NCBI RefSeq assembly: GCF_900115505.1 | Contig: NZ_FOWQ01000004.1 | Location: 1 to 56,209, forward strand | Length of the DNA: 56,209 bases | Direction: 5' to 3' | DNA from: Geodermatophilus dictyosporus | GTDB taxonomy: Bacteria; Actinomycetota; Actinomycetes; Mycobacteriales; Geodermatophilaceae | Shown: one piece after another, positions 42,029-50,945 of the stretch | Layout: each line of letters starts with the position of its first letter | Position numbering within the stretch: the stretch's first letter is position 1 | Made by a program: the position numbers and the translations under genes | The notes under the pieces: model-generated | The model's input: only the letters and a program-made list of their open reading frames with translations | Databases searched by the model: none | What the model was told of the DNA's origin: nothing

Positions 42029-44983
42029 TCAGCGGCCGAGGGCGACCACCTCGTCCAGGCCGGCCTGCAGGTCGGCGACCAGCCCGGCGGGGTCGGTCAC
42101 CGCAGCGGAGTCCACGTTGACGCCGATGCAGCACTGCGCCTCGTGCGAGAGCAGCGTGACCATCGCCGCGCAGCCGGGCAGCGGGCCGAAGGGGTACATC
42201 CGATCGATCCGCGACCCGGCGATGTAGACCGGGTGGGTCACCCCGGGCACGTTGGAGATCTGGACGTCGTTGGCGCTGGTCAGCCGCCCGGAGACCGCGC
42301 CGATGACCGGCGCGGGCAGCCAGCTCAGCGTCGGGGCCAGCAGGTCGGTGACCACGCTGGTGCCGCTGCTGTCGCCGCGGACCGACAGCACGAACTCGCG
42401 GATGGCCCTGACGCGCACCGCGGGGTCGGCCTCGTCGAGGGGGGCGGGGAAGCGCGCACCGGTGAACCGGTTGCCGCCCTCGGGCGCGTCCTGGGCGCGC
42501 AGGCTGATCGGGATGCCCACGGCGAGCGTGCCCAGTGGGGCGCCGTGCCGCTGGTGGTAGCGGCGGAAGCCCCCGATCACCGCGGCGAGGAACCCGTCAT
42601 TGAGCGACCCGCCGGCGGCCTTGGCGCCGGCCTTGAGGTCGGCCAGCGGCACCTCGAGCACCTCCAGGTGCCAGTCGCCGCCGCGGGGGGTGAGCAGGGT
42701 GGAGCCGGGCCCGGGCGGGGTGAGGCTGCGCCCGGCCGAGGTCACCGACCCCAGCGCGGAGGTGACGGCGTCCCAGGGCCGGGCGCCGGCGGTGAGCGCC
42801 CCGACGCCGCGGCGCAGCACCGCCAGCGGGGCCGAGCGCGCCGTCCCGACCAGCTGCTCGGTGAGCAGCGCGGTGCGCGACACGTCGTCGTCGGGGGTGG
42901 GGACCGGGGGCTCGGGGCGGGCCGGGTCGTGCTCGGCGGTGCGGCTGTGCAGCCGGCTCATCAACTGCACCGCGCCCAGCCCGTCGGTGGTGCTGTGGTG
43001 GGTCTTGACGACGTAGCCGGCCCGCCCGTCGGACAGGCCCTCGACCAGCACCGCCTGCCACAGCGGGCGGTCACGGTCCAGCGGCGCGGAGACGAACTCG
43101 CCGACGACGTCGAGCAGCTGCCGCACCGACCCCGGCGCCTCCAGCCGAACCCGCCGCACGTGCGCGTCGAGGTCGAGCCCGGGCACGGTCACCCAGCGGG
43201 GGGCGCCGATGCCGAGCGCCGGCTCGACGACGCGCTGGCGCATCCGCGGCACCATCCGCGAGGCCCACTCGTGCGCGGCCCGCAGCCGCTCCCAGTCCGG
43301 CGCGGGGTCGAGCAGCTCGAGCAGCGCCACGTTGGCGCGCAGCCGCGGATCGGCCACCTCGGCGCGCCACATCGCCGTCTCCAGCGGGTTCATCTCCGGC
43401 GCGCTGCCCCAGGCCAGCGGCGGGGCCGGCACCGGGGCACCGGCGTCGGCGGTCGGCTCCTCGGAGACGACCGGCCGCTCGGCGCGGCCCGACCAGTTGG
43501 CCAGGGTGCGCAGGTACTGGTCGTGCACCTCGGCGACCCGCTGGTCGATCTCCGTGACGGTCCACCCCTCGGTGGGGATCGGCGGGAGGACGCGCACCTG
43601 CACCACGCCGGGGTGGATGGTCGTGGCGCCGCGCCACATCAGCTCGCCGGTGTTGCGCAGCACGATCGGCACGATCGGGGCGCCGGCCTGCATGGCGACG
43701 TGGAAGGCGCCCTTCTTGAACGGGCCGAGGGTCGGGGTGGCCGAGCGGGTGCCCTCGGGCGCGATCACCAGCGAGATGCCCTCGCGCAGCCGCTCGACGG
43801 CGGGCTCGAGGGCCCTGCGCGCCTGGGCGGGGTCGCCGCGGTCGACGAAGGCGACGTCGGCCAGCCGGAAGGCCAGCCCGAAGCCCGGCGTCCGCGCCAG
43901 TTCCTTCTTGGCCACGCCGGTGAAGCCGCCGCGCAGCAGCTTGGCGAGCACGAGGACGTCGAGCTGGCTCTGGTGGTTGAACAGGAAGACCGCGGGCCGG
44001 GTGGCCAGGTGCTCGGCGCCCTGGACGTCGAGCTTGACGCCGGCCAGCGCGCTGCCGAGTTCCCCCGCGAGGGTGATGCCCAGGTCGACCGCCTCGCGGC
44101 GGGAGCCGCTGAGCGCCCCGACGGCCAGGCCGGTGGCGAAGCCGCCGAGCATGCCCCCGACGCCGGCCACGGTGCGGGCGAGGTCGACCGGGGAGGTGCT
44201 GCCGCGGCGGCGGAAGCGGGCGATCGGCCAGGAGTTGTGTCGGGCCGCGGCGGCCAGCCCCCGGCCGGGGTTGAGCGCGCGGGCGCGGCCGACGGTGCGC
44301 AGGAACGGGACGTCCTCGTCGCCGTTGGAGTAGGCGTAGCTCTGCAGCAGGTCGATGCCGTGCTCCGCGGCGAAGGTGCGCACCGCCTCGGCCTTGCCCG
44401 TGCGCCACAGCAGCGGGCCCCCGGGGCGGCCGGTGCACACGCCGTCGACGACCTCCACCGGCGAGACCAGCACGTGCTCGACGCCCAGGGCGCGGGCGGC
44501 CGGCTCCACCTGGAAGCGGGTGGCCGAGGAGGCCAGGACGACGGTGTGCCCGGCCTCCAGGTGCGCCGTGACCAGGCGCCACGCCTCCGGGTACAACGAC
44601 CCGGCGATGCCCTGCACGAACAGCCGCTCCCCGAGCTCGGTCAGCTCGTCCTCGGTGCGGCCGGCCCAGGCGCGCATGCCGGCCACGGTGAACCGCTCGA
44701 AGTCCTCCTCGGTGGTGACCCCGCGCAGGCCGTTGAGCAGCAGCTCGCCCATCGCGGCCGGCGTCACCTGCAGCGAGCGCAGGTGGTGGCGGGCGAAGGC
44801 GGCCAGCGAGTAGCCGTCGATGACGGTGCCGTCGAAGTCGAAGAACGCCCCGACCCGCGGGCCGGGCGGCGCCGCGTCGACGTCGGCGATCAGCTGCTCC
44901 TCGGTCCAGACGCCCGACCGCGCCATCGCCGCCGCGTGCTGGCCGAGCCCGCCGCCGGTCGTCGTCCCCTGGTCGGCCGTCAC
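42029..44983 (-). CDS. Three-domain HAD phosphatase - PlsC acyltransferase - WS/DGAT wax ester/triacylglycerol synthase fusion
   Basis: 984 residues from GTG 44983, sharing GTGA with the plsB stop. Domain 1 (about 42-250) is a HAD-IB/SerB-like hydrolase: FFDFDGTVIDG (Asp49, Asp51), LASSATRFQVEP and SNGDEDVPFL. Domain 2 (about 300-500) is a 1-acylglycerol-3-phosphate acyltransferase with NHQSQLD (His337, Asp342) and PEGTRS (Glu410). Domain 3 (about 534-984) is a WS/DGAT: NPLETAMWRAEV, the catalytic HHSTTDG (His662, His663, Asp667) and SNVPG near the end. HAD-PlsC fusions are known, but the added WS/DGAT part is uncommon. The protein could acylate lysophosphatidate, possibly dephosphorylate, and add a third acyl chain. 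Confidence 0.92.
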   Translation of the reverse strand: MTADQGTTTGGGLGQHAAAMARSGVWTEEQLIADVDAAPPGPRVGAFFDFDGTVIDGYSLAAFARHHLRSLQVTPAAMGELLLNGLRGVTTEEDFERFTVAGMRAWAGRTEDELTELGERLFVQGIAGSLYPEAWRLVTAHLEAGHTVVLASSATRFQVEPAARALGVEHVLVSPVEVVDGVCTGRPGGPLLWRTGKAEAVRTFAAEHGIDLLQSYAYSNGDEDVPFLRTVGRARALNPGRGLAAAARHNSWPIARFRRRGSTSPVDLARTVAGVGGMLGGFATGLAVGALSGSRREAVDLGITLAGELGSALAGVKLDVQGAEHLATRPAVFLFNHQSQLDVLVLAKLLRGGFTGVAKKELARTPGFGLAFRLADVAFVDRGDPAQARRALEPAVERLREGISLVIAPEGTRSATPTLGPFKKGAFHVAMQAGAPIVPIVLRNTGELMWRGATTIHPGVVQVRVLPPIPTEGWTVTEIDQRVAEVHDQYLRTLANWSGRAERPVVSEEPTADAGAPVPAPPLAWGSAPEMNPLETAMWRAEVADPRLRANVALLELLDPAPDWERLRAAHEWASRMVPRMRQRVVEPALGIGAPRWVTVPGLDLDAHVRRVRLEAPGSVRQLLDVVGEFVSAPLDRDRPLWQAVLVEGLSDGRAGYVVKTHHSTTDGLGAVQLMSRLHSRTAEHDPARPEPPVPTPDDDVSRTALLTEQLVGTARSAPLAVLRRGVGALTAGARPWDAVTSALGSVTSAGRSLTPPGPGSTLLTPRGGDWHLEVLEVPLADLKAGAKAAGGSLNDGFLAAVIGGFRRYHQRHGAPLGTLAVGIPISLRAQDAPEGGNRFTGARFPAPLDEADPAVRVRAIREFVLSVRGDSSGTSVVTDLLAPTLSWLPAPVIGAVSGRLTSANDVQISNVPGVTHPVYIAGSRIDRMYPFGPLPGCAAMVTLLSHEAQCCIGVNVDSAAVTDPAGLVADLQAGLDEVVALGR

Positions 44984-47226
44984 GGCTCCACCCCCACGTT
45001 CTCCCGCCGCGCCGCGGCGTCCAACTCGTCGATCACTCCCACTCGGCTCACCACGTCCCGGACCTGAGCCGCCCACTCCTGCCGCCGGCGGGCCAGGTCC
45101 TCCCGGCCGGGGTCGAGCAGGTCGAGGTTGGCGGCCAGCTGCAGGGCGCTGGTGAACAGCTCGCGGGACAGCGACTCGGGCCCGTGCAGCCGGCCCTGCA
45201 GCAGCATCTGCTGGCCGACCCCGCTGCACTCGGCGAGGAAGTCGGCCTGCACGACCGGCGCCCGCGGGTCGCGGGCGGCCAGCCGCTCGGCGACCACCAG
45301 CTGCGCGTCGACGAAGGAGCGCAGCACCCGGTGGGCCAGCAGCAGGGGCGCTCCGCACAGGACCTCGCGGCCGTCGGCGGTCTCCCACTCGGGGTCCAGC
45401 AGCGCGAGCTCCTCGGCCAGCCGGTCGCGGTAGGCGTCGCGCTCGGGGAAGAAGAACTCGAACTTGAGCTGGTCGCGCAGCCGGAAGGCCTCCTCCCAGC
45501 GGTCGACCGGATCGCGCAGCAGCACCAGCTCGGCGATGGCCCGGTCGACGACGTGGTGGATGGCGCTGTTGCGGTAGAACGCGGCCACCAGGTGCTGGCC
45601 GCGCTCGATGGCGTAGACCGGCTCCTCGCCGCCCTCGTAGGCGGTGACCACGCCCTGCTGGGCCAGCGCCGTGAGCACCCGCCGCACCCCGCCGCTGGTG
45701 CGCAGCGCCGCGCCGGAGTGCGGCCGGCCCTGCTCGGTGAGGTGGTCCAGGAGCGGCTCGAGCACCCGCTGCACCTGGGCGAGGGTGAGGGCGCGGTCGC
45801 GGACGCCGAGCAGCGCCAGGGTGACCAGCGCCGTCGCCGTCGCCGGGGTGACCGCGTTGATGCCGACGGCCACCTGGAAGGCCACCTTCTGCAGGGTGAG
45901 CCGGCGCGCGTCGGGGTCGGTGGGGTCGGCGCCGCTGCGCAGCGCGGCGGCCAGCGACAGCGGCTCGGCGAAGCCGACGTGCACCGTGCCCAGCGGCGTG
46001 CGCACCTGCTCGCGGATGTAGGAGGCCATCCACGACAGCCCCTCGCCGCGCTTGGCCGCGCCGCCCTGCTCGGCGGCCATGCTCGACACCTCGCGCAGCT
46101 GGTCGTAGGTGATCGAGACGGGGACGACGTAGACGTCGTCGACCCGGCCCCGCTCGACGGCGTCGGCGACGTAGCGCAGCAGCCCGTGCCGGGGCGGGCG
46201 CAGCTTGCCCGTCCGCGAGCGGCCGCCCTCCATGTACCACTCGAGGTTGAACCGCTTGGCCAGCAGGAACGCGAAGTACTCGCGGACCGCGAGCTTGTAG
46301 ACCTGGTCGTCGCCGAAGCTGCGGCGGATGAAGACCAGCCCGGCGCGCTTGGCCAGCGCCCCGACCGGCCAGAAGTCGAGGTTCTCCCCACCGAGGACGT
46401 GGTTGCGGGGGAAGTCGTGCCGGGCCAGGACGTCGGCGAGCACGAGCGGGTCGACGTAGGAGCGGTGGCTGGGCAGGAACACCAGCGGGTGCCGCCGGTT
46501 GAGCTCGCGCAGGTCGTCGAGCCGGGCGGTGTCGGCCTGCACGTCCCAGGCGCGGGCGTGCACCGGCCGCAGCAGGCCGGTGAACAGCTCGACGGCGACC
46601 GGGTCCATGGCGGCGGCCAGGCCGTGCAGGTCCGCGACCGCCTCGGCGAGCACCTCCTCCTCCGGCCGGTCGAGCTGCGCGGCCAGGGCGGCGACCTCGC
46701 GGCGGAAGTCGGGGCTGTGCTCGATCGCCTCGGCGACCTGGCGCGGCACCTTGGCCCGGTCGCCGACCACCGAGCGCTCGGCCCGGTCGAGGGCGAGGGC
46801 GGCCTGGTGGGCGACGAAGCCGGCCAGCGAGCCGCTGCCGTCCCACCGGCCCGCCAGCTCTCCGACGGTGGCCGGCTCGGCGACCACCACGCGCGCCCGG
46901 TCGGGGTCGCGGCGCAGCGCGGCGGCCTGCAGTGGCGCCGGCGGCCGGCGCCGCAGCGAGGGGCGGGCGTCGTGCAGCCGCCCGCGGGCCGACCGGCCGG
47001 GCCGGGACGCGGGAGGCCGCCGGGGCGTCCAGGCCACCCGGACCGCCGTCACGACCGTGTCGGGGGAGGCGGTCGCCAGCGCCGCGGCCAGGGCCGTGCC
47101 GCTCAGCGGCAGCACGGTGACGCCGTCGCCGTCCGGCAGGGCCCCGGCGACCAGACGGCGCTCCACCTCGGTGCCGACGTCGGTCAGCACGAGGCGGGGG
47201 ACGGCGGTGTCCACCAGCTCGGTCAT
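44980..47226 (-). CDS. plsB: Glycerol-3-phosphate 1-O-acyltransferase (PlsB type)
   Basis: 748 residues from ATG 47226, with GAGGAGAGG upstream. The acyltransferase block I is FLPSHRSYVDP (His254, Asp259). Block III is the EGGRSRTGKLRPP segment after KRFNLEWYM. GGENLDFWPVGALAKRAGLVFIRRSF lies between, as in PlsB/DHAPAT proteins. The long C-terminal region (about 450-748) is also typical. It acylates glycerol-3-phosphate at sn-1, the first step of phospholipid and triacylglycerol synthesis. The 4-nt overlap with the three-domain fusion links steps 1 and 2. Confidence 0.93.
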   Translation of the reverse strand: MTELVDTAVPRLVLTDVGTEVERRLVAGALPDGDGVTVLPLSGTALAAALATASPDTVVTAVRVAWTPRRPPASRPGRSARGRLHDARPSLRRRPPAPLQAAALRRDPDRARVVVAEPATVGELAGRWDGSGSLAGFVAHQAALALDRAERSVVGDRAKVPRQVAEAIEHSPDFRREVAALAAQLDRPEEEVLAEAVADLHGLAAAMDPVAVELFTGLLRPVHARAWDVQADTARLDDLRELNRRHPLVFLPSHRSYVDPLVLADVLARHDFPRNHVLGGENLDFWPVGALAKRAGLVFIRRSFGDDQVYKLAVREYFAFLLAKRFNLEWYMEGGRSRTGKLRPPRHGLLRYVADAVERGRVDDVYVVPVSITYDQLREVSSMAAEQGGAAKRGEGLSWMASYIREQVRTPLGTVHVGFAEPLSLAAALRSGADPTDPDARRLTLQKVAFQVAVGINAVTPATATALVTLALLGVRDRALTLAQVQRVLEPLLDHLTEQGRPHSGAALRTSGGVRRVLTALAQQGVVTAYEGGEEPVYAIERGQHLVAAFYRNSAIHHVVDRAIAELVLLRDPVDRWEEAFRLRDQLKFEFFFPERDAYRDRLAEELALLDPEWETADGREVLCGAPLLLAHRVLRSFVDAQLVVAERLAARDPRAPVVQADFLAECSGVGQQMLLQGRLHGPESLSRELFTSALQLAANLDLLDPGREDLARRRQEWAAQVRDVVSRVGVIDELDAAARRENVGVEP

Positions 47227-47330
47227 GCGCACCTCTCCTCGGGACGGGTCCGGCGGGGTCGCCGCGGCGCGGGCGCGGGACGGCGGCGAGGGCAGCCTGC
47301 CCTCCCGCGACCGGCCGCGGTAGCCCCGGG

Positions 47331-48338
47331 TCACCCCGAGCGGAGCGTGGCGCGCAGCGCCTCCAGGCCGCTGTAACGCGGGGTCCAGCCCAGCTCCTCG
47401 CGGGCCTTGGTGGTGTCCATGATCGCCGGGTGGCTGGCCGCCTCCACCCACTCGGCCACCGGCGGCAGGAACGGCAGCTTCGACACCGCGCGGGCGGCCA
47501 GCTGCGCCGGGGCGGCCGGCAGCGGCAGCGGCAGCGCGCCGTACTCCCGGGCGACGTCGGCGGCGGTGAGCACGCCGTCGCCGGCGATGTTGTAGGCCCC
47601 GGGCGGGCCGGCCGCGACGACGCACCGCAGCAGCGCCTGGCCGACGTCGTCCTCGTGGACGACCTGCAGCGGCAGGGCCGGCACCGCGACCGGCACCGGG
47701 ATCGGCAGCCGCCGGGTGCTCTGCTCGGCCAGCCACCGCCCCAGCGGGGCCAGCGGGCCGGGCAGCAGGTCCTTGGCGCCGACGGTGTGGGGGCCGAGCA
47801 CCACCGGCGGGCGCAGCAGGTACAGCGCCATCTCCGGGTGGGCCCGCGCCTCGGCCTGCAGGAGCTGCTCGAGCTCGGCCTTCTCCTGGGCGTAGAAGAG
47901 CCGGGACGCCGGGCGCACCGGCCACTCCTCGGTCATGCCGATCGGGTTGTCCCGGTGGAAGCCGTAGGCGGCGAGCGAGGAGGCGTAGACGAAGCGGCGG
48001 GCGCCGGCCGCGGCGGCGGCGCGGAAGGCGTTGAGCGTGCCGTCGACGTTGATCGCCCGGGTGGTGTCGCGCGAGGCGTTGCCGGTGATGAGGAACGCCA
48101 GGTGGACCACGACGTCGGCCCCGGCGAAGGCCTCCCGCAGCGCGCCGGCGTCGCGGACGTCGCCGCGCCGGTAGGTCATCTTCGTCCAGCCGCGGGCGGC
48201 CGGGTCGAAGGGCCGGCGGGCGATGCCGACGACGCGGCCGACGCGCTCGTCGGACTGCAGCAGCGGCACCAGGCCCTCGCCGAAGGTGCCGGTGGGGCCG
48301 GTGACGGCGACGGTCAGGTCGGTCTCGGGAGCGGTCAC
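47331..48338 (-). CDS. Extended SDR / NAD-dependent epimerase-dehydratase family protein
   Basis: 335 residues from GTG 48338. The N-terminal Rossmann motif VAVTGPTGTFGEGLVPLL, DVVVHLAFLITGN, and the catalytic SSLAAYG...YAQEKAELEQLL with Tyr-x3-Lys are typical of extended short-chain dehydrogenases. Substrates in the family include nucleotide sugars, sterols and lipid intermediates. Being placed between plsB and a WS/DGAT gene suggests a lipid-related reaction, perhaps reduction of an acyl intermediate, but that is inference. It lies 104 bp upstream of plsB on the same strand. Confidence 0.85.
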   Translation of the reverse strand: MTAPETDLTVAVTGPTGTFGEGLVPLLQSDERVGRVVGIARRPFDPAARGWTKMTYRRGDVRDAGALREAFAGADVVVHLAFLITGNASRDTTRAINVDGTLNAFRAAAAAGARRFVYASSLAAYGFHRDNPIGMTEEWPVRPASRLFYAQEKAELEQLLQAEARAHPEMALYLLRPPVVLGPHTVGAKDLLPGPLAPLGRWLAEQSTRRLPIPVPVAVPALPLQVVHEDDVGQALLRCVVAAGPPGAYNIAGDGVLTAADVAREYGALPLPLPAAPAQLAARAVSKLPFLPPVAEWVEAASHPAIMDTTKAREELGWTPRYSGLEALRATLRSG

Positions 48339-48401
48339 CCGGGTTCGGCTACCCGGCGTCCCGCGCGGTGAACCGGGTTCCCGCGCGGGACGCCGGGACG
48401 G

Positions 48402-49805
48402 TCAGCGGGCGGCGGCCGCGGGCCGCCCGGCGGCCAGCGCGACGAGCTCGTCGACGCCGCGGCGGATGCCCTCGGACAGCACGTCGACGTCGGGGAAGGC
48501 GTCGAAGTCGGCGTTGATCCCGAAGGTCATCGAGTTCAGGTAGCTGAAGATGCCGATCGAGATGCGGGTGCCGCCGGCGATGGGCACGTAGGGGTGCGCC
48601 GACACCATCCGCCGCCCCAGCAGGTACAGCGGCACCCGGGGCCCGGGCACGTTGGTGGTCACCGCCTGGCACCACATCTGGCCGGCCTGCATCGAGGCGC
48701 GGACGCCGAGGGCGAGCATCGTCGGCGCCATGAAGTCGCCCATCGCGATGATCGAGCGGGCGTCGACGGCCGCCATCGTCCGCTTGTGCTCGTCCATCTG
48801 CCGGCGGATGGACGCGAGCCGCTCGCGGACGTCGCGCTCGCCCACCGGCAGGTCGACGAAGGCCGCCGTCACCCGGTTGTCGAGGGAGCCGCGCTCGCCC
48901 GCCTGGCGCACCGAGATGGGCACCATCGTGCGGACGACGGTGTCGGCGCCCAGCGCCCCGCGGCCCTCGAGCAGGTCGCGGAAGCCCCGCGTGATGGCGG
49001 TGAGGACGACGTCGTTGACCGTGCCGCCGAGCGCCGTGCGGGCGGCCTTGAACTCGGCGAACTCCGCGTCGGCCCAGGCCCACCGCCGGTGCGGCCCGAT
49101 CGGGCCGGTGAGCGTGCGCGCCGTCGGGGTGACCGCCTGCCGGGCGAGGGCGGGCAGCACCGAGGCGGCCGCCCGGGCGCTGCTGACCAGGCCCTTCGCG
49201 CCACCGGTGACCGCGGCGGGGCCGGCGGTGAGCTGGCGCAGCGGCGCGGTCACGGTCTCGGTGAGCGCGCCGGCCACCAGGCCCGCGCCCGACGGGCTGC
49301 GCTGCGGCGACCAGTCGCGCGGCGCGGCGTGCTCGGCGTCGGGATCGAGGTCGAACACGACCTGCATCAGGTCGGTGCCGGCGATGCCGTCGACCATGCA
49401 GTGGTGGACCTTGGAGATGACCGCCCAGCGGTCGTCCTCCAGGCCCTCGACCAGCCACACCTCCCACAGCGGCTTGGCCATGTCCAGCCGCTGGCCGAGC
49501 ACCCGGCCGGCGAGGTTGCGCAGCTGCTCGGGCCCGCCCGGCTTGGGCACCGCGGTGTGCCGCACGTGGTAGAGGATCTGGAAGTGCGGGTCGTCGACCC
49601 ACACCGGCCGGCCCAGGTCCAGCGGCACCCGCCGGACGCGCTGCCGGTAGCGCGGGACCTGGGGCATCTTGCTCAGCAGCAGCCGCACCAGGTCGCCGTA
49701 GGAGGGGGCCGGTCCCTCGAAGACGGACACGGAGCCCACGTGCAGCGGGGCGTCCTCGCTCTCGGCGTAGTAGAAGCCGGCATCGGTCGCGCTCAGGCGG
49801 TCCAC
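48402..49805 (-). CDS. WS/DGAT family wax ester synthase/diacylglycerol acyltransferase
   Basis: 467 residues from GTG 49805, with GAGGAG upstream. The start DRLSATDAGFYYAE is the family N-terminus. The catalytic HHCMVDG (His134, His135, Asp139) is intact, PLWEVWLVEGL precedes it, and NDVVLTAITRGFRDLL, TTNVPGPRVPLYLLG and INADFDAFPD are conserved. It esterifies diacylglycerol, or a fatty alcohol, with acyl-CoA at the membrane or lipid-droplet surface. It differs from the fused WS/DGAT domain at 42-43.6 kb, giving two such activities within 8 kb. The adjacent alpha/beta hydrolase may mobilise the product. Confidence 0.94.
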   Translation of the reverse strand: MDRLSATDAGFYYAESEDAPLHVGSVSVFEGPAPSYGDLVRLLLSKMPQVPRYRQRVRRVPLDLGRPVWVDDPHFQILYHVRHTAVPKPGGPEQLRNLAGRVLGQRLDMAKPLWEVWLVEGLEDDRWAVISKVHHCMVDGIAGTDLMQVVFDLDPDAEHAAPRDWSPQRSPSGAGLVAGALTETVTAPLRQLTAGPAAVTGGAKGLVSSARAAASVLPALARQAVTPTARTLTGPIGPHRRWAWADAEFAEFKAARTALGGTVNDVVLTAITRGFRDLLEGRGALGADTVVRTMVPISVRQAGERGSLDNRVTAAFVDLPVGERDVRERLASIRRQMDEHKRTMAAVDARSIIAMGDFMAPTMLALGVRASMQAGQMWCQAVTTNVPGPRVPLYLLGRRMVSAHPYVPIAGGTRISIGIFSYLNSMTFGINADFDAFPDVDVLSEGIRRGVDELVALAAGRPAAAAR

Positions 49806-49909
49806 GGTCGCTCCTCGGTGATCGAGACGGTGTCGTCCGGTTCCGTGTCCAGCCGGACCGTCGCCGCAACACGGTCGTGTGGTGGCGGACACGCTAGGCG
49901 TGCCGCTCC

Positions 49910-50890
49910 TCACCCCGCCCGCCGGGCCGTGCCCGGACCGGCCGCCTCCACCCGGTCGAGCAGGTCCAGCAGCGCCCGGTCGACGACGGCCGTGCGGGTG
50001 AGGTTCACGCTGTGCCCGGCACCCGGGACGACGACCAGCTCGGCGGTCTCGCCGATCAGCTCGGCCAGCCGCCGGCCGTGCGCGGCCGGGGTCAGCCGGT
50101 CGTGCTCGGCGGCGACGACGGTGACCGGCACCCGGCCCAGCACCGGCAGCGACGCGGTCTCGTCGTGGTCGAGGAACGTGCCGTAGAAGGCCATCGTGAT
50201 CGGCAGCGGCGTCTCCTCGAGCATGTCCTGCACCTGCCGCACGGCCTCCGGGGTGGCGTCGTCGCGCCCGAACAGGTATCGGCGCACGTAGCGGCGCCCG
50301 ATGCGGGTGCCGCGGCGCCGGTACCGCTCCATGGTCGGCGCGAGCAGCCGCAGCCACCACAGGTACAGCGGCAGCAGGCGGAGCCGGCGCATGAGCCGGA
50401 CCACGGTGCCCAGCAGCCCGGCGGCGACCAGCCCGCCGGCCGAGGTGGCCAGCAGGAAGGCGCCGACCACGCGGCTGCCGAACAGCTCCGGGCGCTGACG
50501 GGCCAGCGCCATGACCGTCATGCCGCCCATCGAGTGGCCGGCCAGCACGACCGGCCCCCGGGGGACGACGGCGTCGAGCACCTGGGCCAGGTCGCGCCCG
50601 GTGCGGTCGATGGTCGCGCTGGTGGGGTCGGCCCAGCCCGAGCGGCCGTGCCCGCGCTGGTCCCACAGCACCACGCGGGCGCGGTCGCGGACGGCGTCGC
50701 GCTGCAGGTCCCACTCGCCGAGCCGGGCGGTGAAGCCGTGGCTGAACACGACGGTGAGCGGCGCGTCCGCGCGGCCGTCGACCTCGACGTGCAGGTCGAC
50801 GCCGTCGTCGGTGCGCACGGTGCTCGAGCCCTGCGGCGGCGGGCCGGGCTGGCGGGGGACGGGGGAGGCGTTGCCGGAGGCGGTGGGCAC
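49910..50890 (-). CDS. Alpha/beta-fold hydrolase
   Basis: 326 residues from GTG. FSHGFTARLGEWDLQRDAV, WDQRGHGRSG, the nucleophile elbow AGHSMGGMTVMALA, AAEHDRLTP and PGAGHSVNLTR give a complete Ser-Asp-His triad. A long cap region (about 145-215) rich in Arg and hydrophobics (RLMRRLRLLPLYLWWLRLLAPTMERYRRR) could be membrane-active. This fits a lipase or monoacylglycerol lipase working on storage lipid, and the context with WS/DGAT supports it. The exact substrate is unknown. Confidence 0.85.
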   Translation of the reverse strand: MPTASGNASPVPRQPGPPPQGSSTVRTDDGVDLHVEVDGRADAPLTVVFSHGFTARLGEWDLQRDAVRDRARVVLWDQRGHGRSGWADPTSATIDRTGRDLAQVLDAVVPRGPVVLAGHSMGGMTVMALARQRPELFGSRVVGAFLLATSAGGLVAAGLLGTVVRLMRRLRLLPLYLWWLRLLAPTMERYRRRGTRIGRRYVRRYLFGRDDATPEAVRQVQDMLEETPLPITMAFYGTFLDHDETASLPVLGRVPVTVVAAEHDRLTPAAHGRRLAELIGETAELVVVPGAGHSVNLTRTAVVDRALLDLLDRVEAAGPGTARRAG

Positions 50891-50945
50891 CGGTCCATGA
50901 CAGCGCAGGCCCGGGACCCCGGCGACTCCGCGCGGCGGGGCCGGG

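Noticed and set aside
44984..46846. Upstream extension of the three-domain protein frame (total 1605 codons)
   Set aside because: The extension is antiframe to plsB, which has intact acyltransferase motifs. The GTGA overlap and the domain start fix the true start at 44983.
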